From Aquidulcibacter sp. (lineage in GTDB: Bacteria; Pseudomonadota; Alphaproteobacteria; Caulobacterales; Aquidulcibacteraceae), in contig NZ_JADCBK010000007.1 of NCBI RefSeq assembly GCF_020253525.1, positions 1 to 53,691 on the forward strand: a stretch of 53,691 bases of DNA, in the 5' to 3' direction. Position 1 is the stretch's first letter. Each line of letters starts with the position of its first letter. The position numbers were made by a program, and so were the translations under genes. The notes beneath the pieces were generated by a model. It did not search any database and had not been told where the DNA came from. It worked only from the letters and a program-made list of their open reading frames with translations. Shown in pieces: positions 1 to 7,777 of the stretch.

Positions 1-45
1 CATTGCAGACTGAGGTGCAGTGTTCGTCCTAAAGGAGCGAAGAAT

Positions 46-597
46 ATGAAGGAAGCTCATCCAACTAGCCCTGTGAAGCTTGATCGCGCTCGCTTTGCCC
101 GTGCCGCTTTTGGATTGTCGGCTGCATCTTTGAGCGTGGCAGCCATGCTTGCTGCAATGCCAGCCCATGCGCAGAGCCGGGCCGGCTATGCCAATGAATT
201 CAGCCGTCCCTATGGCACCAATCCCGGCGACCAAAACCGCCCCTATGATGCCAGCACCCGCGACCTCAATGGCAACCGCGTCATTATCGATGGCCGCATC
301 GTTGTAGGCGATGACTTATCCTCTTTGCCTCTGGGCCTCTATAATAGTGGCTCTTCCGGCATGGGCTTCTCCGGCACAGGGGCCGCCATTGGCAACCAGC
401 TCAATGTCAACACCACCGGCAGCTTCAACACCGTGATCGTCAATTCAACCCAGATCAATAACGGCAACCAAACCGTCATCATCAACGGGCAAACCGCCTC
501 AACAACCACGGGCAACACCACGACCGCTGCGGCATCGGCTGTCCCTTCCACCAACAATAACGCCCAGCAGACGCTCAACGGGGGGCTCGACTTCTAA
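46..597 (+). CDS. hfaA: Holdfast anchor protein HfaA
   Basis: 183 residues. In Caulobacter, HfaA is an outer-membrane-associated fibre-forming protein that anchors the adhesive holdfast to the envelope. The sequence shows a signal peptide (about residues 20-42, ending AMPAHA), then an NEFSRPYG motif and a DASTRDLNGNRVIIDG segment typical of HfaA, followed by an Asn/Thr-rich, curlin-like region (residues 110-155) consistent with secretion and polymerisation. AAGGAG at 32-37 lies at good distance from the ATG. The stop codon overlaps the hfaB start as TAATG, so the two are translationally coupled. Assignment rests on motif recall plus the CsgG-like neighbour. Confidence is good. Confidence 0.82.
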   Translation: MKEAHPTSPVKLDRARFARAAFGLSAASLSVAAMLAAMPAHAQSRAGYANEFSRPYGTNPGDQNRPYDASTRDLNGNRVIIDGRIVVGDDLSSLPLGLYNSGSSGMGFSGTGAAIGNQLNVNTTGSFNTVIVNSTQINNGNQTVIINGQTASTTTGNTTTAAASAVPSTNNNAQQTLNGGLDF

Positions 598-1607
598 TGA
601 CCCAATCCACTCTCTTCGCTCGCGCTAAATGGGCCAGCCTCGCCCTTGCAGGCACCCTCGCCCTCACCGGCTGTATCTCGCCCACCGCCACACCAGCCGG
701 CAATTATGCCCGCCCCATCGGCAATGCGCCTGTCACCGCCAACCCAACCCCCTATTCGGCCGCTCTGGTCTGCTTGGGCAATTATGCCCGCTCCCAGAAT
801 ATCCGTGGGCCCCGTGTCGCTGTCGGTCGTATCTTGGATTACACCGGCAAGTCTGACTTTGAAGGCGGTCGCCAAGTCACCCAAGGCGCTTCCTTGATGG
901 CTATCTCGGCCTTCGCCAAATCCGGCGCGCGTCTGGTTGAGCGCTTCGATACCTCGGTGTCCGAGCTTGAACTCAAATATGCCAACAACCGTCTGATCGG
1001 GGAAGAAGGCCAAGACTTCCGTCGCATTCTTGCTGGCCAAGTCCCAGGCTCTGACTTCTATCTCATCGGCGGCATCACCGAGCTTAACTACAACATCCGC
1101 TCGGTCGGCACCGACACCTTCATCGGTGACCGTGACCCCACCAATGGCAAGGGCATCGTCAATGGCAAGCTCTATGTCATGAATGTCGGTCTCGACTTAC
1201 GCCTCATCGATACCAAGACGCTGGAAGTCGTCGATGTCATCTCTTACCAAAAGCAGATCATCGGCCGTGAAGTCGGTCTCGGCTACTTCCAATTCCTCGA
1301 CAATATCACCCTCGACCTCGGGGTTGGCGGCCGCAGCCAAGAGCCGGTCCAACTCGCCGTCCGCTCGGTCATTGAACGTGCTGTCGTCGAAATGATGTCC
1401 AACATCTACGGCGTTCCAGGCGCTAGCGCTTGCCAAGGGGCCTTCGGTCCAGGCGGCGATCCCATGGGCCCCATCGGCACCACCGGTGCCTTCGTCCCAC
1501 GATCCGACGCCACCGCAGCCGGGGCCGCCGCTCGCACCAACCCCAATAACTGGAACGACACACGCGATAAAGCCGTCTCCAAATCACTCCGCGGTACCCG
1601 GAATTAA
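597..1607 (+). CDS. hfaB: Holdfast anchoring lipoprotein HfaB (CsgG family)
   Basis: 336 residues. HfaB is the CsgG-like outer membrane lipoprotein needed for secretion and stability of HfaA and HfaD. A lipobox (LALTGC, Cys around residue 26) ends the signal peptide. The central region carries CsgG-family features: VAVGRILDYTGKS, QVTQGASLMAISAF, and the LYVMNVGLDLRLIDTKTLEVV strand region. The C-terminal tail (residues 280-336) is Gly/Ala/Asn-rich and probably flexible. Translation couples to hfaA through a one-base overlap. In Caulobacter the operon continues with hfaD; here the next gene is an unrelated VOC protein, so the anchor operon is two genes long. Confidence 0.85.
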   Translation: MTQSTLFARAKWASLALAGTLALTGCISPTATPAGNYARPIGNAPVTANPTPYSAALVCLGNYARSQNIRGPRVAVGRILDYTGKSDFEGGRQVTQGASLMAISAFAKSGARLVERFDTSVSELELKYANNRLIGEEGQDFRRILAGQVPGSDFYLIGGITELNYNIRSVGTDTFIGDRDPTNGKGIVNGKLYVMNVGLDLRLIDTKTLEVVDVISYQKQIIGREVGLGYFQFLDNITLDLGVGGRSQEPVQLAVRSVIERAVVEMMSNIYGVPGASACQGAFGPGGDPMGPIGTTGAFVPRSDATAAGAAARTNPNNWNDTRDKAVSKSLRGTRN

Positions 1608-1615
1608 ATCGAGAA

Positions 1616-1661
1616 GGCTCACAGCCTTGTGACCCAATTGGGCCACATCTGGCTGTGAGCC
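1616..1661 (+). terminator. Inverted repeat downstream of hfaB, possible terminator
   Basis: Perfect 11-base arms GGCTCACAGCC (1616-1626) and GGCTGTGAGCC (1651-1661) surround a smaller imperfect inner stem (TGTG...CACA). It sits 8 bases after the hfaB stop. No T-run follows, so it may act as an mRNA 3' stabiliser or a Rho-assisted end rather than a classic intrinsic terminator. Confidence 0.5.
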
Positions 1662-1699
1662 ACCTTGCGGCCGAACTTACCTAGGGTAAAAGCTGGGCC

Positions 1700-2209
1700 A
1701 TGTTCAAAATCCCGCCGCCCCTCGTAAGAGCCGCCATGATGGGCCCTTTAGGGTTCTGCCTTCTGGCCCTTGCAGCCTGTCAACAAGGCCAAACCAGCCC
1801 AGCGGGATCTTCACCCTTACCGCAGGAGCGCCCGGCCATGGCCAATCCGGTCTATCATTTCGAAATCCCCGTCACCGACATGGACCGCGCCATTGCTTTT
1901 TATGAAGCGGTCCTTGAACTGAAACTTAATCGGGAAACCGTCGATGGCTATGAGATGGCCTTCTTCCCCCGCGCCGATGGCAAGCCCGGCGCGAGTGGAG
2001 CCCTAGCAAAGGGTGACGTCTATGTCCCATCCAAGACCGGGGCCATTGTCTATTTTGATGTCGCCGATATTGACCCCGTCCTTGAACGTGCGGTCGCGCG
2101 GGGAAGTAAAATCCTCTACCCAAAGAAGCATATTGGGGCTGGCGGCTATGTAGCCGAAATAGAGGATAGCGAAGGTAATCGCCTCGCACTCAACGCCTTA
2201 GCTGACTAA
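1700..2209 (+). CDS. VOC/glyoxalase-like protein, possible lipoprotein
   Basis: 169 residues from the first ATG. Residues 47-169 form one vicinal-oxygen-chelate domain (start YHFEIPVTDMDRAIAFYEAV, end YVAEIEDSEGNRLALN), the single-domain glyoxalase/bleomycin-resistance fold related to COG3324. The first 46 residues contain a hydrophobic stretch ending LLALAAC, which reads as a lipobox. A second start at 1838 is preceded by CAGGAG about ten bases upstream and would give a cytosolic 123-residue protein of ordinary VOC length. Both starts are plausible. Substrate unknown. Confidence 0.7.
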   Translation: MFKIPPPLVRAAMMGPLGFCLLALAACQQGQTSPAGSSPLPQERPAMANPVYHFEIPVTDMDRAIAFYEAVLELKLNRETVDGYEMAFFPRADGKPGASGALAKGDVYVPSKTGAIVYFDVADIDPVLERAVARGSKILYPKKHIGAGGYVAEIEDSEGNRLALNALAD

Positions 2210-2215
2210 TCTAGT

Positions 2216-3244
2216 CTAGGTCCCGCCATAAAGGGCAGGCCGGGTCAAAATCGGCTTGAGACTGGGTTCTGCTAAGACCGTCGGCGCATCTTCAAAGGGC
2301 GCGATTTCAGATGTGACAGGACTGGGGTCAACAAGACCCCGCGCCACCCAATCGAGGGTCTCGGCCACATTGGGCCCGCCGCGCCCACGACCGGTGTAGA
2401 AGCGGACCCCTGTGCGATACATGTCGAACAAAGGCATAGGCACATCTGAGAAATGACCGCCAACTGACGACACGATCCCCTCTGGCTCAACCGACCGAAG
2501 GGCGCAAAGAAGCGAGGCCGCATTGGCGCTGGCGTCCACGACGATGGGAAAGCTGCCCGCATGGCGCGGCGGTGGACCTTCAATGACTTCCGCACCCAAT
2601 CTGGCCGCGACGTCAAGACGGTGAGGGTCCTCATCCCGATAAACAACGCGTCCAGCCCCTGCGGCCCGCGCAAACATAACCGCATAGAGCGCAATCGACC
2701 CGCAACCGCCCATCACCAGCACGTCTGCGCCGGGGGTTTGGCGGAGGTGCGGAACGGTGAATTCAAACGCAAAGGGCAAGTTGTCGGCACCACTTGCAAC
2801 CAGTTCCGGCGACACATGAGCTGGTACTTTGGTCAGGGCAAAGTCAGCCTCGACCACATGCAGGGATTCCGAAAAAGTCCCACCCCAATCGCCCAGCCCG
2901 GGTAAACCATACATGGCACCCTTTTGATGGGTACGGCAGGCATTGGGGCGCCCATCATGGCAGCGGTCGCACTGGGCGCACGAGATATGCCAATTGACAA
3001 TCACGACATCGCCCCGCTTGACCTTGACCACGGCATCACCGACCGAGACCACTTCGGCCACACACTCATGCCCGATCGCGAACGGGCCGCGAAACGGTGC
3101 CTCTCCACGAATAATCAGGCGGTCAAGATCACATGTGGTCGCTGCAATCGGGCGCACAATGGCGTCTCGCGGACCCTGCAGCGAGAGTTCAGGCTGCTCT
3201 TGCCACATCAGATGGCCAGGCTTGAGGAAAATAAGAGCACGCAT
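2216..3244 (-). CDS. Zinc-dependent alcohol dehydrogenase (MDR family)
   Basis: 342 residues; medium-chain dehydrogenase/reductase. Visible elements are the catalytic zinc residues (Cys in TTCDLDRL, His-Glu in GHECVAEV), a structural zinc cluster CAQCDRCHDGRPNAC, and a Rossmann glycine motif VMGGCGSIALYAV. This is the layout of NAD(P)-dependent zinc alcohol dehydrogenases, including glutathione-independent formaldehyde and threonine dehydrogenase-like members. The substrate cannot be assigned. AAGGAG precedes the ATG. It is transcribed divergently from the TetR gene, with an operator-like palindrome between them (3258-3273), so it is probably the regulator's target. Confidence 0.85.
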   Translation of the reverse strand: MRALIFLKPGHLMWQEQPELSLQGPRDAIVRPIAATTCDLDRLIIRGEAPFRGPFAIGHECVAEVVSVGDAVVKVKRGDVVIVNWHISCAQCDRCHDGRPNACRTHQKGAMYGLPGLGDWGGTFSESLHVVEADFALTKVPAHVSPELVASGADNLPFAFEFTVPHLRQTPGADVLVMGGCGSIALYAVMFARAAGAGRVVYRDEDPHRLDVAARLGAEVIEGPPPRHAGSFPIVVDASANAASLLCALRSVEPEGIVSSVGGHFSDVPMPLFDMYRTGVRFYTGRGRGGPNVAETLDWVARGLVDPSPVTSEIAPFEDAPTVLAEPSLKPILTRPALYGGT

Positions 3245-3257
3245 GCTTGACTCCTTT

Positions 3258-3273
3258 TATGACGATCACCATA
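3258..3273. promoter_or_regulatory. TetR-type operator between adh and tetR
   Basis: TATGACGATCACCATA. Its reverse complement, TATGGTGATCGTCATA, matches the site at 4018-4033 in 15 of 16 positions. It lies between two divergent genes, one encoding a TetR repressor, the usual place for an autoregulatory operator. Confidence 0.6.
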
Positions 3274-3319
3274 ATTCAGAGACTGGCGATGTCAATCAGG
3301 ATGTGCAATCGGATAGCTT

Positions 3320-3916
3320 ATGGGAAATTCAGAACATTCGCGCAGTTTGGCCGTCGCAACGGCCGAACGCCTATTCCGTCAGCAAGGCTATTCTGCGACA
3401 GGCCTTGCCCAGATCATCGCTGAAAGTGGCTCGCCGAAAGGCTCATTCTATTATCTGTTTCCAGACGGCAAAGCGGAACTCGCCTTGCAAGTTTTGGATC
3501 GCTATAGCGCGGCCGGCGCAAGCTTTCTCAAACATGCTGGAAAAGACCGGCCAAATGATGCAGGCCATTATATCCGAGCCGTTTGCGCAGGGCTTGGGGC
3601 AGAGATGGCCCAAAGTGGGTTCCAACTTGGCTGCGCCATGGCCAATATCGCCATGGATAAGGCCTTTGAAGAGCCTGCTCTTGCGGCGCGCTTGAAAGCG
3701 GGCTTCACGCAATGGCAGGAAGCCCTAGCCAGCCAACTCAGCACCCGCGGCTTATCCGAGACGGAGGCAGACAGGCTCGCTGCCGCGCTGCTTGCTGCCC
3801 TTGAGGGCGCACGAACACTGGCCCGCGTACAAGGCTCTGCCGCCCCTTTTGAGGCCGTCGCTGACCTCTTTACGAATATGGTTGATGCGCGGCACCCGCC
3901 GGGTCGATCTACCTGA
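3320..3916 (+). CDS. TetR/AcrR family transcriptional regulator
   Basis: 198 residues. The N-terminal helix-turn-helix is clear (AERLFRQQGYSATGLAQIIA then SPKGSFYYLF). The C-terminal domain, with FQLGCAMANIAMD and ALLAALEGARTLARV, resembles the LmrA/YxaF-type TetR ligand domain. It probably represses the divergent alcohol dehydrogenase, itself and the downstream tautomerase, because closely matching palindromes lie at 3258-3273, 4001-4016 and 4018-4033. The ligand is unknown; an aldehyde, enal or quinone-like compound would suit the neighbouring enzymes, but that is inference. Confidence 0.85.
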   Translation: MGNSEHSRSLAVATAERLFRQQGYSATGLAQIIAESGSPKGSFYYLFPDGKAELALQVLDRYSAAGASFLKHAGKDRPNDAGHYIRAVCAGLGAEMAQSGFQLGCAMANIAMDKAFEEPALAARLKAGFTQWQEALASQLSTRGLSETEADRLAAALLAALEGARTLARVQGSAAPFEAVADLFTNMVDARHPPGRST

Positions 3917-4000
3917 TCCGCCCATAATAGCCCAAACAAGCCAATAAAAACAACTAATTATTTAGGAAAGCGAATTCCCAGCTCAAGCCATTTGACAAAT

Positions 4001-4016
4001 TATACTGATCACCATA
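4001..4016. promoter_or_regulatory. TetR-type operator, distal copy
   Basis: TATACTGATCACCATA shares the GATC core and CCATA arm with the 4018-4033 site and lies immediately beside it. Together the two sites also form an inverted repeat (ATCACCAT, 3-base spacer, ATGGTGAT), suggesting cooperative binding of two dimers. Confidence 0.5.
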
Positions 4017-4017
4017 T

Positions 4018-4033
4018 TATGGTGATCGCCATA
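4018..4033. promoter_or_regulatory. TetR-type operator, proximal copy
   Basis: TATGGTGATCGCCATA is a near-perfect palindrome about GATC. It sits 37 bases before the tautomerase start and repeats the site in the adh-tetR intergenic region. Confidence 0.6.
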
Positions 4034-4070
4034 GACATTCGGTCTAGGTTTTAGCTCTAGGGATTAACAC

Positions 4071-4292
4071 ATGCCCCTCATTCAAATTTCCGTTCCCGCC
4101 GGTTCGCTCGATGCCGCGACCAAAGCCAAAATGATTGAACTGGTCACCGATGCCAGTGTGAAGGCTGAAGGCATTCCTGCTGCCCGCCAGTTCACTTGGG
4201 TCCATATCAATGAAGTGCCAGATGGCGGCTGGGGCATGGGTGGTCGTGCGCTCACGCTCGATATGATGAAAGCGGCCTTGGCCCCAAAATAA
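4071..4292 (+). CDS. 4-oxalocrotonate tautomerase family protein
   Basis: 73 residues, the size of a small tautomerase-superfamily subunit. The catalytic Pro follows the initiator Met (MPLIQISVP), and the beta-strand/turn WVHINEVPDGGWGMGG matches the family C-terminal half. These enzymes act as oligomers with Pro1 as general base or nucleophile, in keto-enol tautomerisation or related dehalogenation and hydration chemistry. Two TetR-like operators stand directly upstream, so it probably belongs to the same regulon as the zinc alcohol dehydrogenase. Its natural substrate is not evident. Confidence 0.85.
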   Translation: MPLIQISVPAGSLDAATKAKMIELVTDASVKAEGIPAARQFTWVHINEVPDGGWGMGGRALTLDMMKAALAPK

Positions 4293-4301
4293 GGAGCCAT
4301 T

Positions 4302-4592
4302 ATGGGCCATCCTCTCCCTCCCACAGAGATTAGCCGTCGTGGCCTGCTCGCCCAAGGGTTGGTGGCAAGCGTTCTGGTAAGCTTGCCACTGGAACAGGGC
4401 CAAGCTGCAGTCACCTCGCCCTTCCCTCTCACCCTGCGGATTGACCTCGATACGCCCTTTCAGAATGAGGCGGCACAAAACCAGATTGTGCGCATCACAG
4501 AGGCGATCGCAAAAATCACTGGAAACCTTCGGGTAAATTCGGCAATCTGGGTGCATGTTTACAGCCGCTATCCAGAGGGCAAGCAGGGCTAA
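4302..4592 (+). pseudogene. Exported tautomerase-like protein, probably truncated or frameshifted
   Basis: 96-residue reading frame with a strong AAGGAG site. Residues 11-35 (SRRGLLAQGLVASVLVSLP...) look like a Tat-type or Sec signal. The rest repeats the tautomerase pattern of the gene upstream (PLTLRIDL...AIWVHVYSRYPEG), but no Pro1 is available. The frame stops where the family GWGMGG turn is expected. The +1 frame just after the stop reads NKGYSGGQSFNALGF, resembling that turn. The original frame after the stop stays open to a TGA overlapping the next gene's ATG (4682), as an intact coupled gene would. This suggests decay or a sequence error; a short functional product cannot be excluded. 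Confidence 0.5.
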
Positions 4593-4681
4593 CAAGGGGT
4601 ATTCTGGTGGCCAAAGCTTCAACGCCTTGGGCTTTCGGCAGCGGTCACCAGCCTCTTCCAAAACAGATGGGGAGCAAAAAC

Positions 4682-5209
4682 ATGACCTTAAGGCAACAAC
4701 AGGGCCTAATCGGCCTGCAAATCTTGATCTCGGTGCCTTGCCAGATCGCCTTTACCTATTTTGCTTTCCATTCAGGGCTGTTTGCAGGTCCAGTTAGCGA
4801 TGATGTAGCCAGCCGGATCGGCTTTGCGCTGCAAAACCAGCTCTTTGCGATTTTGATATTATTGGCGATGATTGGCTTTATTGCCGGAGCTCGTCCATTA
4901 GCTAGCGATGTGATCGACGGGAATGATCAGGCCGAGCGCTTATCCGTACAAGTGCGCATCCAGCGCAATACGCTTGAGCAGTTCTTGTTGCTGGCGACAG
5001 CGCATCTAGCCTTGGCAACCACGCTCCCCACCAGCCTTCTGCCCGTTTTGCCGGTGCTGGTGACCCTCTTCATTTTGGCGCGCATCTTTTATTGGATTGG
5101 CTATACGATCAATCCGATCTATCGGACCTTTGGTTTTGTTGCGACCTTTTATCCAAACATCGCCGCGCTGATTTGGGCGACCACACTTGTGGTACAGCTC
5201 CGCTTCTGA
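4682..5209 (+). CDS. MAPEG family membrane protein
   Basis: 175 residues from the ATG at 4682, which has GGGGAG six bases upstream; a longer GTG-started form from 4607 has no good ribosome site. Four hydrophobic segments are visible. The family signatures are QRNTLEQFLLL in the middle and ARIFYWIGYTINPIYRTFGF near the end, as in MAPEG (membrane-associated eicosanoid/glutathione metabolism) proteins. Bacterial members are often glutathione transferase-like or of unknown role. It lies in line with the tautomerase genes and may share their transcript. Confidence 0.75.
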   Translation: MTLRQQQGLIGLQILISVPCQIAFTYFAFHSGLFAGPVSDDVASRIGFALQNQLFAILILLAMIGFIAGARPLASDVIDGNDQAERLSVQVRIQRNTLEQFLLLATAHLALATTLPTSLLPVLPVLVTLFILARIFYWIGYTINPIYRTFGFVATFYPNIAALIWATTLVVQLRF

Positions 5210-5216
5210 GCCACAC

Positions 5217-5570
5217 TTAAACCTTAGCCAATTCGTCTGCGACTTCTTCGCTTGAGGCCTCTTGCGCCTGCAAAGCCTCCCGCTCCTGCTGGAGGACTCG
5301 GAAGACGCGGGCAAGATATTCCTGTGTCCAAGCCCCACGCTCGTCAGCCTGCTGCTTGGTTGGTGTGAAGGTTTCAATTTCTTGGCGCGTAAGCACACCT
5401 GATTGCTCCAACAATCGTTCTAACGTGTCGGTCCGCTCGCGCACCACGGCCAATTCCTGGGCCAGCACGAGGACGATATTGGTCAGGCGCTCAACATCGG
5501 TATCCAAAAAGTACGGCCGCTTACCCTTTGACTTTGCGCCCGCGAGGACAAGGGGATCGATCTTGCTCAT
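5217..5570 (-). CDS. Hypothetical protein with predicted coiled coil
   Basis: 117 residues when started at MSKIDPLVL; a longer upstream reading is less likely because GGGAG precedes this ATG. The start overlaps the stop of the upstream methyltransferase as ATGA, so the two are coupled. Residues 25-60 (RLTNIVLVLAQELAVVRERT) and 85-115 (EYLARVFRVLQQEREALQAQ) are strongly helical and heptad-like. No catalytic motif is seen and I do not recognise the family. The coupling suggests a partner role to the methyltransferase. Confidence 0.6.
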   Translation of the reverse strand: MSKIDPLVLAGAKSKGKRPYFLDTDVERLTNIVLVLAQELAVVRERTDTLERLLEQSGVLTRQEIETFTPTKQQADERGAWTQEYLARVFRVLQQEREALQAQEASSEEVADELAKV

Positions 5571-6802
5571 TTTACCGCTCCCACCACATGCCAAGCGGCT
5601 TTGCGGCCATAATCTTCCTGCTTTGTATCTTGCGCCGCTTGCGGGAATACGTCTGGATCAACCACGGCAGCCACGCCACCATGGATCAATTTGTCGGGGG
5701 CAAAACCCGCTGCTACCATCCAGCTATCGAGGTCGACTTCATGCATTTTGGTCCAGAACGGCTCATTATTATAAAAGGCGTCCCAGTCGCGCATTGCCTG
5801 CTCAAACAACGGCATTTCCGGGGTATATTGCGGCTGCTCAACATGAAAGACGATCCCGCCCGGCTTCAATAAGCGATGGGTTTCCGCAAAAATTTTCGGC
5901 ATGGAGGCATAGGAAGTCTCATGCAGGAACATGCACGAATGGATCATGTCAAAGCTCTCATCGGCTAAATCCGATAGGTCGCTGACATCGCCTTGCACAA
6001 AGGTGATATTCTCGACGCCCATGGTTTTAGCCCGTGCCAAACCATAGCGCAGCATCGGTGCACCGACATCAACGGCGACGACCTCTGCCTCTGGAAAAGC
6101 TTGTGCAATCGGCACGACATTATGGCCAAGGCCCGCACCAATATCGAGAATGCGTTTGGGCTTTAAATCAGGCAGGGCCTCTTTGACCCAAGCTGCAATC
6201 GCTTGACCACCGCCATCATTATAGCGACCCAACATGCCGCCCGTGGTGGCAAAAATGCCAATATCATAATTGCAGGGTCCGGTGACATCGCCTTCAGCCA
6301 GCTCCGTATGATAGCTGCCGGGCATACAATGGTGGTCAATGGCCTCAACATAGCGGGGCAAGGGCAGGTCAGGGTTCAGCTTCAGGCGTTGATCATGTTC
6401 GGTCAGGGCCTTGGCTTTGGCGTTTAAGTGGTCAGCTTGGCGCAATGTCACCCAGCGACCAGCCTGTTGGCGGGTTTCCATCGTGGCACGGCGCAGCGCA
6501 CTCCACCATTGGAACATGGGATCCTTGAGAAGCGCTTTGCGAACTTCATGGCGATCCTTGAAGCCGCGGCCTTGGGTCGCGATGAATTTGGGCTCAACGC
6601 GCGCATCAAAGGCTTCTTTGACGCCCGGCATAATCTGCGTCGACAAATGCCGATTCATATGCGCCAAGAAGTTGAAGCGCGAAATCTCATCATGGCTCAG
6701 CTGAGGATACATGCCATGCTGGCCGACAACGCGGTAATCTGGTGGGCCGTCATAGGGACGGGCAGGCTGTGCTTTGGGCTTATCGCTGACGAGACTGGAC
6801 AT
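5567..6802 (-). CDS. Class I SAM-dependent methyltransferase
   Basis: 411 residues from the ATG at 6802 (GGGAG upstream). The frame runs open further upstream but there it antisenses the SDR gene and lacks protein character. Residues from about 200 contain SAM motif I (ILDIGAGLGHNVVPIAQ), motif II (VVAVDVG), VQGDVSDL, and LLKPGGIVFHVEQP. The N-terminal 180 residues form an extra domain of unknown function (rich in His, Arg and Trp), which makes the protein longer than a bare methyltransferase domain. Substrate unknown; a small molecule or lipid is more likely than a macromolecule, by inference. It is divergent from the SDR gene. Confidence 0.75.
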   Translation of the reverse strand: MSSLVSDKPKAQPARPYDGPPDYRVVGQHGMYPQLSHDEISRFNFLAHMNRHLSTQIMPGVKEAFDARVEPKFIATQGRGFKDRHEVRKALLKDPMFQWWSALRRATMETRQQAGRWVTLRQADHLNAKAKALTEHDQRLKLNPDLPLPRYVEAIDHHCMPGSYHTELAEGDVTGPCNYDIGIFATTGGMLGRYNDGGGQAIAAWVKEALPDLKPKRILDIGAGLGHNVVPIAQAFPEAEVVAVDVGAPMLRYGLARAKTMGVENITFVQGDVSDLSDLADESFDMIHSCMFLHETSYASMPKIFAETHRLLKPGGIVFHVEQPQYTPEMPLFEQAMRDWDAFYNNEPFWTKMHEVDLDSWMVAAGFAPDKLIHGGVAAVVDPDVFPQAAQDTKQEDYGRKAAWHVVGAVK

Positions 6803-6914
6803 GCTCACATCTCCCGAGCCACACGCTGTGGCCATTTCCGTTCTAAATGATATACCTATTGCCAGATGAAAAGAGCGTGGCAACCTGTCGCACAACATTT
6901 TTTCGGAGATCACT

Positions 6915-7757
6915 ATGGCAGACAAGCGTTTCTTAGGCAAAACAGCGGTTGTCACGGGGTCTGGACGGCGCAAAGGCTTAGGTGAAGCCATTGTGCGCCG
7001 ACTAGCCGCTGAAGGCGCAAATATCGTCCTTTCTGATATTGGCCGGGCGCGCGATGCGGCTACTGCGGCTGAGCATGTGGGCCAGGAAGACGAGATGGCC
7101 GCGATCGCAAAGGAGATCGCCGCCATGGGGGTGGGCGTTACGACCAAGGCCTGCGACGTCCGCATCCCTTCCGAGGTCGATGCCTTGGCCCAGCATGGGG
7201 TGGACACATTCGGCAGCCTAGACATCTGGGTCAATAATGCTGGGATCGGCTATATTATGAAGCCACTTCTGGACGTGACCGAGGGCGACTGGGACGCAGT
7301 GATCGATGTAAATCTGAAGGGCTGCTTCTTTGGCATTCAAGCCGCAGCCAAGCGGATGATTGCAGCCGGGAAAGGCGGGCGCATTATCAATATCGCCAGC
7401 CAAGCGGCAAAGTCAGGCTTCCCGCATGCCCAAGCCTATACCTCATCCAAACATGGCTTAGTTGGATTGGCACGCTCTGCCGCAGTTGAACTGGGCGCCC
7501 ATCAAATCACCGTCAACAATGTTTGCCCTAACCATGTAACGACAGGCCTTGGGGCTTGGCAGAATGAATATTTTTCCAAAGTCGTGGGTGCGGCCTCTGT
7601 CGAGGAGTATCTAAAAGCCATGGCGGCGCGCATTCCCTTGGGGCGGCCCGGGTTGCCTGAAGATACGGCTGCGGCGGTGGCCTTCCTGTGCAGTGCCGAT
7701 GCTGTCTATATTACTGGCGAGAGCATGAATGTGTCAGGCGGAGAAGAGCCTCACTAA
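6915..7757 (+). CDS. Short-chain dehydrogenase/reductase
   Basis: 280 residues; classical SDR. NAD(P) motif TGSGRRKGLG, NNAG at mid-protein, and a catalytic Ser/Tyr/Lys set in INIASQAAKSG and AYTSSKHG. An insertion after the second strand (about residues 40-60) makes it a little longer than the usual 250 residues. GGAG precedes the ATG. It is followed 20 bases later by a VOC gene and is divergent from the methyltransferase, so these may form a small pathway. Substrate unknown. Confidence 0.85.
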   Translation: MADKRFLGKTAVVTGSGRRKGLGEAIVRRLAAEGANIVLSDIGRARDAATAAEHVGQEDEMAAIAKEIAAMGVGVTTKACDVRIPSEVDALAQHGVDTFGSLDIWVNNAGIGYIMKPLLDVTEGDWDAVIDVNLKGCFFGIQAAAKRMIAAGKGGRIINIASQAAKSGFPHAQAYTSSKHGLVGLARSAAVELGAHQITVNNVCPNHVTTGLGAWQNEYFSKVVGAASVEEYLKAMAARIPLGRPGLPEDTAAAVAFLCSADAVYITGESMNVSGGEEPH

Positions 7758-7777
7758 TCATCGACTTAGGGGGTTCC

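Noticed and set aside
2561-3250. Plus-strand open frames across the alcohol dehydrogenase
   Set aside because: They are antisense shadows of a well-supported zinc dehydrogenase with complete metal motifs.
4607-4681. GTG-started extension of the MAPEG protein
   Set aside because: No ribosome site, non-hydrophobic sequence unlike the family; ATG 4682 has GGGGAG and overlaps a TGA in the usual coupling pattern.
6803-7234. Upstream extension of the methyltransferase frame to 555 residues
   Set aside because: It lies antisense to the SDR gene, has low-complexity Ser/Ala/Arg composition, and a good ribosome site supports ATG 6802.
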